Assembly (NCBI GenBank): GCA_036279295.1
Contig: DASUJK010000115.1
Coordinates: forward strand, 1-28,658
Length of the DNA: 28,658 nucleotides
Direction: 5' to 3'
Source of the DNA: DATEPR01 sp036279295
GTDB taxonomy: Bacteria > Actinomycetota > Actinomycetes > Mycobacteriales > Pseudonocardiaceae
Below are positions 24,282 through 28,658 of the stretch, piece after piece; position 1 is the first letter of the stretch, and each line of letters begins with the position of its first letter. A model generated the notes under the pieces. The model made no database searches. It was not told where the DNA came from and worked only from the letters and a program-made list of their open reading frames with translations. The translations under genes were made by a program, and so were the position numbers.

Positions 24282-24312
24282 CAGAGGGCCGGGCATCGCG
24301 CCCGGCCCTCTG
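24282..24312. terminator. Bidirectional terminator between chitinase 2 and the SRPBCC gene
   Basis: A perfect 13-bp stem (CAGAGGGCCGGGC at 24282-24294, matched by 24300-24312) has a 5-base loop. It sits between two convergent genes, 60 nt past the chitinase stop and 4 nt past the SRPBCC stop, so it can serve both strands. Confidence 0.8.
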
Positions 24313-24316
24313 GCTG

Positions 24317-24772
24317 TCACCGACCCAGTTCGACCGCGAGCTGCTCCAGGATGTCCATGCCCTCCTGCATGCCGCCTTCCATGCCGGAGTTGATGTGCAT
24401 GTCCCTGGTCGCCTGGTTCGGGTGGTCCACCAGGAGTGTGAAGGTGGTCCGTCCGTCCTTTTCGGTCAGTGTCAGCGTGTTCACGGTGTGGCCGGCGTCG
24501 GGCATGCCCTCGTAGGTCTCGGTGAACACGATCCGCTCGTCGGGCACGATCTCCTGGAACTCGCCGTGGAAACCGACCTCGAACCCGGCGTTGGCCTCCA
24601 TCGCGTAGCGCCAGGCGCCGCCGACCCGCAGGTCGACCTCGGCGACGGTGACGTGACCACGTTTGCCGGCCCACCAGCGTCTGATCAGGTCCGGCGTCGT
24701 CCACGTCCGGTAGACCAGGTGCTTCGGTGCCGCGAACTCCCTGGTGATCAGGATCTGGGTGTCGCCGAGCAC
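24317..24772 (-). CDS. SRPBCC (AHSA1-type) protein
   Basis: 151-residue START-like domain protein of the activator-of-Hsp90-ATPase-homologue type. Family signs are ITREFAAPKHLVYRTWTTPDLIRRWW, GGAWRYAM, FHGEFQEIVPDERIVFTETY and the C-terminal GMEGGMQEGMDILEQLAVEL. It forms a hydrophobic ligand cavity; the ligand is unknown. The start is GTG 24772, immediately preceded by an in-frame TAG. It lies 19 bp after arsR in the same direction. ArsR-SRPBCC pairs of this kind are common in actinobacteria, and the regulator usually controls the pair. Confidence 0.9.
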   Translation of the reverse strand: MLGDTQILITREFAAPKHLVYRTWTTPDLIRRWWAGKRGHVTVAEVDLRVGGAWRYAMEANAGFEVGFHGEFQEIVPDERIVFTETYEGMPDAGHTVNTLTLTEKDGRTTFTLLVDHPNQATRDMHINSGMEGGMQEGMDILEQLAVELGR

Positions 24773-24791
24773 CTACACGACCGCCGTGCCA

Positions 24792-25187
24792 TTACTCGTC
24801 CGATTGTTCAACAATTCCACTGTCATCCTCCGGTTCGATGTGTTCGGCCCCGGCGAGTTCGGTGTCGACGAGTTCGGCTAGCACGACATCCATCTGGTCG
24901 AAGCGCTCCGACCAGGTCTGCTCGAACGTGCTCACCCAGTCGTGGATGGGCTTGAGCGGGTGCCCGTTGAGCCGGTACATCCGCTGTCGTCCCTCGTCTC
25001 GAACCTCGACCAACCCGACCTCCCGCAGTACCCGTAAGTGCTTGGACACCAACGGTTGTGCGAGGTCGAGCACCGCGACGAGGTCGTTGACGGGCAGTTC
25101 ACCGCGCGCCAGGACATCCAGGATCTGCCGCCGCCGTGGCTCGGCCACCGCGTTGAAAGCATCAGCCGTCGTCGCCGCTCGTGCCAT
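24792..25187 (-). CDS. ArsR-family transcriptional regulator without metal-binding cysteines
   Basis: 131-residue winged-helix repressor. The core covers FNAVAEPRRRQILDVLARGELPVNDLV, the recognition helix region AQPLVSKHLRVLREVGLVEVR and the wing DEGRQRMYRL. It contains no cysteine, so it lacks the classical metal site (ELCVCDL) and probably senses something other than soft metals. A C-terminal acidic extension (100-131) follows. ATG 25187 has no Shine-Dalgarno and lies 6 nt from TATGAT, so translation is probably leaderless. A 22-bp palindrome 8 bp upstream is the likely autoregulatory site. Confidence 0.92.
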   Translation of the reverse strand: MARAATTADAFNAVAEPRRRQILDVLARGELPVNDLVAVLDLAQPLVSKHLRVLREVGLVEVRDEGRQRMYRLNGHPLKPIHDWVSTFEQTWSERFDQMDVVLAELVDTELAGAEHIEPEDDSGIVEQSDE

Positions 25188-25193
25188 GCGACA

Positions 25194-25221
25194 ATCATAT
25201 ACCCATATCGGTATATGTCTA
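25194..25221 (-). promoter_or_regulatory. arsR promoter with palindromic operator
   Basis: On the minus strand TAGACA (25216-25221) and TATGAT (25194-25199) are 16 bp apart, and TATGAT ends 6 nt before the ATG. The spacer and part of both hexamers form a palindrome with perfect 8-bp arms, CATATACC (25196-25203) and GGTATATG (25210-25217). This is the ideal position for repression by ArsR. The TAG of the -35 is also the stop codon of the upstream permease gene. Confidence 0.75.
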
Positions 25222-26040
25222 CTTGAGCAGCAGTATCCGCAGTCGACGGCCGGCGACGAACCCGCCGATCACCGCCATCACCACGAAGTACAGCGTGTGC
25301 CAGAGCAGACCCCAGTCCGCTCCCCCGATGGTCAGCGACCGCATCATGGCCACCCCGTGGTACAGCGGCAAGCACTCGACCACGATCTGGAGCCACCTCG
25401 GGTACACACTCAGCGGGTAGAACGTGGTGGAGAAGAAGAACATCGGCAGGACGGCCAGGTTGACCAGGTCGAAGTCCTGCCAGGACCGCATGAACGTGGT
25501 CACCGCCATGCCCAGCGCGGCGAACGCCAACGCGATCAGCAGCGCGGCCGGGAACGCCAACAGGCCCCACGGCGTGGTGATCAGGCCGAGCACCGCCATC
25601 ACGGTCAGGAAGCCCGCCGAGTACAGCGCACCGCGGACCAGCGCCCAGCCGATCTCGCCGAACGCGACGTCCACCGGGCCGAGCGGGGTGGTCAGGATCG
25701 AGTCGTACAGCTTGATGTACTTCAACTTGTGGAAGACGTTGAACGTCGAGTCGAACACGGCTCCGTTCATCGCCGACGACGCGAGCAGCGCCGGCGCCAC
25801 GAACGCCGTGTAGCTGATCGGCGTGCCGGCAGGTCCCGTCACCGTGCTGACCAGCTTGCCGAAACCGACGCCGAGCGCAAGCAGGTAGAACACCGGCTCG
25901 AAGAACCCGGACACCGCGGGCAGCCAGGTCCTGCGGTTGGTCACCATGGCGCGTTCGATCAGCATCCTGGCCCTGCCGACGTAGACACCGGGCGGGATCA
26001 CCCGCAGCAGCAGGCCCGAGCGGGTCGGCACAGCGGTCAC
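25219..26040 (-). CDS. ABC-2 type transporter permease (second)
   Basis: 273-residue integral membrane protein with about six hydrophobic helices, of the ABC-2/NodJ-like permease family. ERAMVTNRRTWLPAVSGFFEPVFYLLALGVGFG near the N-terminus, KYIKLYDSILTTPLGPVDV in the middle and FFFSTTFYPLSVYP with the following helix are typical. GTG 26040 has GAGGAGG 5 nt upstream, overlapping the end of the first permease gene. It would form a heterodimeric export channel with the neighbouring permease. The substrate is unknown. Confidence 0.92.
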   Translation of the reverse strand: MTAVPTRSGLLLRVIPPGVYVGRARMLIERAMVTNRRTWLPAVSGFFEPVFYLLALGVGFGKLVSTVTGPAGTPISYTAFVAPALLASSAMNGAVFDSTFNVFHKLKYIKLYDSILTTPLGPVDVAFGEIGWALVRGALYSAGFLTVMAVLGLITTPWGLLAFPAALLIALAFAALGMAVTTFMRSWQDFDLVNLAVLPMFFFSTTFYPLSVYPRWLQIVVECLPLYHGVAMMRSLTIGGADWGLLWHTLYFVVMAVIGGFVAGRRLRILLLK

Positions 26041-26050
26041 GGTCGCCTCC

Positions 26051-26866
26051 TCACGCCGTCAGCCGCAGGCGGAACCGCCAGCAGGCCAGTCGGAAACCGA
26101 CGAAGAACAACGCCAGCAGGTAGGCGATGTGCAACAGGGTCGGACCCCACGTCAGCGTGCCGAACGCGGCACCCCTGGCCAGTTCGGTGCCGTGCCACAT
26201 CGGGGTGATCCACGCGATCGGCCGAATCCACGCCGGCAGCTGGGTGATCGGGAAGAACGTGCCGGCGAACAGCGACATCGGCACCACGATGAACCGGAAC
26301 ACCACGTTGAACGCGGTGCCCGTGCTTTTCACCGTGGCCGCGAACGCGACCAGCGGGGCACCGAACGCCATACCGGTCAGCACACCGAACACCGCCGACA
26401 GCAGGATGCCCGGCCCGGTCACCGCGCCGATCGCGGCGGCCACGACCACGTACGCGGCCGCTGACGTCACCAGGCGCGAGCCGACCCACAGCAGCCAGCC
26501 GCCGACCACCTGGGCAGGGGTGATCGGGGTGGCTGTGACGCCGTGGAAGATCTTGGACCACTCGAAGCTGGACAGCACCGGGAACGTGCACTCACCGGTC
26601 GCCGTCTGCACGGCACCCGTGGGCAGCAGCGCGGGCGCAAGGTAGACGAGATATGTCAGCCCGCCGGGCACCGCGCCGGCCCGCACCTGCGAGCCGAAAC
26701 CAAGCCCCATCGCCAGCAGGTACAGCACCGGCAGGCCGACGCTGGAGAAGATGGTGGCCTTCCAGTTGCGCCGGTACCAGGTCCAGGTCTGCTCCAGGAC
26801 GAGCATGCTGCCGCGCAACGAGCCGACAGCACGGCCGGTGGAGTGTGGAATCGGCAGATCCGTCAT
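26051..26866 (-). CDS. ABC-2 type transporter permease (first)
   Basis: 271-residue ABC-2 permease with about six membrane helices, paralogous to the next gene. It has the family elements WYRRNWKATIFSSVGLPVLYLLAMGLGFG, FEWSKIFHGVTATPITPAQVV and PMSLFAGTFFPITQLPAW. The ATG at 26866 follows the ATPase stop by 2 bases, and 10 bases separate it from the second permease. The three genes form one operon for an exporter of the drug or lipid type. Confidence 0.92.
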   Translation of the reverse strand: MTDLPIPHSTGRAVGSLRGSMLVLEQTWTWYRRNWKATIFSSVGLPVLYLLAMGLGFGSQVRAGAVPGGLTYLVYLAPALLPTGAVQTATGECTFPVLSSFEWSKIFHGVTATPITPAQVVGGWLLWVGSRLVTSAAAYVVVAAAIGAVTGPGILLSAVFGVLTGMAFGAPLVAFAATVKSTGTAFNVVFRFIVVPMSLFAGTFFPITQLPAWIRPIAWITPMWHGTELARGAAFGTLTWGPTLLHIAYLLALFFVGFRLACWRFRLRLTA

Positions 26867-26868
26867 GG

Positions 26869-27813
26869 TCAGTCCACCAGGCTTCGGCCGGTGAGCCGCA
26901 GGAACACGTCCTCCAGGGTGGATCGGCGGACCAGGCTGGACAGCGGCCGCACGCCGGCCTCGTACGTCGCGGCCAGGGTGTCCTCGCCGTCGGCCGTGTA
27001 GAGCAGCAGCCGGTCGGGCAGTTCCTCGATCCGGTCGGCCAGGTCACCCACCTTCGGCACCGCGTTCACCTGGTCACCGGGCCGGAACCGCAGTTCCAGC
27101 ACCTCACGGGTGGAGTACGTGCTGATCAGCTCGGTCGGCGTGCCGCCTGCCACGATCCGGCCACCGTCCATCACGACCAACCGATCGCACAGTTGCTCGG
27201 CCTCATCCATGTAGTGGGTCGTGACGATGAGCGTGACGCCGTCCTGCTTGAGCCGGAACAGCCGGTCCCACAACAGGTGTCGCGCCTGCGGGTCCAGCCC
27301 CGTGGTCGGCTCGTCCAGCAGCAGCAGTTCCGGGTCGTTGACCAGCGAGCGGGCGATCGTCAGCCGTCGCTTCATGCCGCCGGACAGCGGCTCGACGTCG
27401 CTGTCGGCACGGTCGGTGAGCTGCGCGAACTCCATCAACTCGATCGCCTTGGCCCGGACATGTGCCCGGGACAGGCCGAAGTACCTCCCGTAGACCTGGA
27501 GGTTCTGCCGCACGGTCAGCTCGGCATCCAGCAGGTCGGCCTGCGGCACCACACCGATCCGGGCGCGGATCTTCGGGCCATCGGCGTCCGGGTCCATGCC
27601 GAGCACGCGCAGGTCGCCGCTGGATCTCGGGGACACGCACGCGATCATCCGCATGGTGGACGACTTGCCGGCGCCATTGGGGCCGAGGAATCCGAATGCC
27701 TCGCCCCGCCGCACCTCGATGTCGATCCCGTCCACCGCGGTGAACGAACCGAACCGTTTCACCAGGCTGGTCGCGGACACCAGCGCGGGATCGGGACTAC
27801 TCCTGACGGACAC
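26869..27813 (-). CDS. ABC exporter ATP-binding protein, DrrA/NodI type
   Basis: 314-residue ATPase with Walker A GPNGAGKS (44-51), Q-loop Q91, signature LSGGM (143-147), Walker B with DEPTTGLD (167-174) and switch H200. A C-terminal extension (about 225-314) resembles the DrrA/CcmA-type regulatory domain. The operon composition (one ATPase, two ABC-2 permeases) is that of daunorubicin-like efflux or lipid export systems. No biosynthetic cluster adjoins, so the cargo is unknown. The start is GTG 27813, with only a weak Shine-Dalgarno; TATCGT about 9 nt upstream may be a -10. Confidence 0.94.
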   Translation of the reverse strand: MSVRSSPDPALVSATSLVKRFGSFTAVDGIDIEVRRGEAFGFLGPNGAGKSSTMRMIACVSPRSSGDLRVLGMDPDADGPKIRARIGVVPQADLLDAELTVRQNLQVYGRYFGLSRAHVRAKAIELMEFAQLTDRADSDVEPLSGGMKRRLTIARSLVNDPELLLLDEPTTGLDPQARHLLWDRLFRLKQDGVTLIVTTHYMDEAEQLCDRLVVMDGGRIVAGGTPTELISTYSTREVLELRFRPGDQVNAVPKVGDLADRIEELPDRLLLYTADGEDTLAATYEAGVRPLSSLVRRSTLEDVFLRLTGRSLVD

Positions 27814-27827
27814 CCAGCCGACGATAA

Positions 27828-27843
27828 CCGTCCCGTAGGACAG
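27828..27843 (-). terminator. ndk terminator hairpin with UACG tetraloop
   Basis: On the minus strand CTGTCC-TACG-GGACGG forms a 6-bp stem (one T-G pair) closed by the very stable cUACGg loop, then TTATCGT. It is about 30 nt past the ndk stop and 15 bp before the ABC ATPase gene. A longer ACCCAGC/GCTGGGT repeat (27812-27818, 27849-27855) surrounds it. Confidence 0.5.
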
Positions 27844-27873
27844 ATTCAGCTGGGTTTCGTGCTGCTCTTGGCG

Positions 27874-28284
27874 TCAGAGCGCCGGGAACCAGAGCTTGAT
27901 CTCCCTGGCGGCCGACTCCGGCGAGTCCGAACCGTGCACCAGGTTGAACTGGGTCTCCAGACCGAAGTCGCCACGCAGCGAACCGGGGGCCGCCTTCTCC
28001 ACCGGATCGGTGCCGCCGGCCAGCTGACGGAACGCCGGGATCGCCCTCGGGCCCTCGACGACCATGGCCACGACGGACCCGGACGTGATGAATTCCAGCA
28101 GGCTGCCGAAGAACGGCTTGCCGTCGTGCTCCGCGTAGTGCTGCTCGGCCAGCCCGCGTTCCACGGCACGCAGTTCCAGGGCGACCAGGCGCAGGCCCTT
28201 GCGCTCGATGCGGGAGATCACCTCGCCGACCAGACCACGGCTGACGCCGTCCGGCTTGACGAGTACCAGGGTGCGCTCATTCAC
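27874..28284 (-). CDS. ndk: Nucleoside diphosphate kinase
   Basis: 136-residue full-length Ndk, which transfers the gamma phosphate between nucleoside triphosphates and diphosphates. It begins ERTLVLVKPDGVSRGLVG; the active-site His is H117 in NLVHGSDS, and the GDFG segment precedes it. The start is GTG 28284. No Shine-Dalgarno is present, but TAGGCT (28291-28296) lies 6 nt upstream, so a leaderless mRNA is likely. In M. tuberculosis ndkA is next to rne; here about 12 kb of other genes lie between them. Confidence 0.97.
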   Translation of the reverse strand: MNERTLVLVKPDGVSRGLVGEVISRIERKGLRLVALELRAVERGLAEQHYAEHDGKPFFGSLLEFITSGSVVAMVVEGPRAIPAFRQLAGGTDPVEKAAPGSLRGDFGLETQFNLVHGSDSPESAAREIKLWFPAL

Positions 28285-28290
28285 GGGCGC

Positions 28291-28296
28291 AGCCTA
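28291..28296 (-). promoter_or_regulatory. Putative -10 element of ndk (leaderless)
   Basis: TAGGCT on the minus strand is followed by 6 nt and the ndk GTG. No recognisable -35 was found. Confidence 0.4.
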
Positions 28297-28318
28297 ACCG
28301 GTGGCCGGAGCCGACCGA

Positions 28319-28564
28319 TCAACCGGCCGGCGCCGTGGTGGTCGTCGTGGTTGTGGTGCCGGGCCTGGACACGCAGGCGTACTGGCCCGATGTCGGCGCC
28401 TGGAAGAACCACACGTCCGGGTTGGGCTTGTCGGTGCACGCGTTGTTGGCGGTGGGTGCCGACTCGATGGACAGCACCTGCACGACGTTGGGCCCGGTAC
28501 CGCAGACGGCCCTGGTGATCGGCGCCGAACCGCCCAGTGTGAAGCACACGTTCACCGGCACCAC
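28319..28564 (-). CDS. Small cysteine-containing ORF, possibly N-terminally truncated secreted protein
   Basis: 81-codon frame starting at GTG 28564. The protein sense is convincing: CFTLGG, then AVCGTGPNVVQVLSIESAP, NNACTDKPNPDVWFF and YACVSRPG, with four cysteines spaced as in the LppU-like exported proteins of actinomycetes, and a tail of eight threonines. However, there is no signal peptide or membrane anchor, and an in-frame TGA lies at 28616-28618. It may be a degraded remnant, or the 5' part may be in another frame near the window edge. The expected DUF4233 gene of the ndk-folC region is not visible. Bases 28565-28658 hold nothing else I can support. Confidence 0.45.
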   Translation of the reverse strand: MVPVNVCFTLGGSAPITRAVCGTGPNVVQVLSIESAPTANNACTDKPNPDVWFFQAPTSGQYACVSRPGTTTTTTTTAPAG

Positions 28565-28658
28565 AAGGGAAGGGCACCGGCCGCGCCCGTCAGGGTTCGA
28601 CCAGGGCCCCGCAGTTCACCGGTGGTGGCGTGGCGCACGGCCCGCAGCCGAGGGACTA

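Noticed and set aside
24222..27873. ABC/ArsR block as a biosynthetic gene cluster
   Set aside because: No biosynthetic enzyme adjoins; only transport, a regulator and a small binding protein are present.

Overview
The window is a very GC-rich stretch of actinobacterial chromosome. GTG starts are frequent, and Shine-Dalgarno-led and apparently leaderless genes are mixed. Gene order and protein sequences point to the order Pseudonocardiales (relatives of Saccharothrix, Lentzea, Kutzneria, Amycolatopsis); I cannot fix a genus. The backbone follows the order known from Mycobacterium tuberculosis Rv2415c-Rv2445c: comEC/comEA, degV, octT, gpgP, rsfS, nadD, proA, proB, obg, rpmA, rplU, rne and ndk, nearly all on the minus strand.

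Region 1 (1-6.5 kb, minus strand): the 3'-truncated DNA-uptake channel gene comEC and its partner comEA, a DegV protein, an SGNH acyltransferase-like protein resembling OctT overlapping a GpgP-like phosphatase (methylglucose lipopolysaccharide pathway), the ribosome silencing factor rsfS, nadD, and a three-cysteine ferredoxin. Region 2 (6.6-10.5 kb): two plus-strand genes (DUF5313 membrane protein, DUF2891 protein) alternate with minus-strand proA and proB; facing genes abut or overlap at their 3' ends. Region 3 (10.5-16.8 kb, minus): obg, rpmA (L27), rplU (L21), rne (RNase E/G with a long disordered N-terminal insert and acidic tail) and the TIGR03936/DUF2344 gene, which appears to start at CTG.

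Region 4 (16.8-20.6 kb): a secreted subtilisin-like protease on the plus strand lies between the TIGR03936 gene and its usual partner, the TIGR03960 B12-binding radical SAM gene. Region 5 (20.6-24.3 kb): two secreted GH18 chitinases on the plus strand. The first has two DasR-type (dre) sites in its promoter; the second has a tandem ATTGT-type repeat ahead of its start. Each is followed by a strong hairpin terminator. Region 6 (24.3-27.8 kb, minus): an ABC-2 exporter (ATPase and two permeases), then an ArsR regulator with a 22-bp palindromic operator set between its -35 and -10, and an SRPBCC protein. Region 7 (27.8 kb to end): ndk and a small cysteine-containing ORF lacking a visible signal peptide.

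Most of the window is conserved housekeeping. The accessory material is the chitinase pair, the protease, and the ArsR/SRPBCC plus ABC block placed between rne and ndk, which are neighbours in M. tuberculosis. I saw no tRNA, rRNA, CRISPR array, insertion sequence or phage gene, and no gene-free stretch above 300 bases. I do not see a clear new multi-gene system. The most noteworthy signals are regulatory (operators, leaderless promoters), the CTG start, and the split radical SAM pair.
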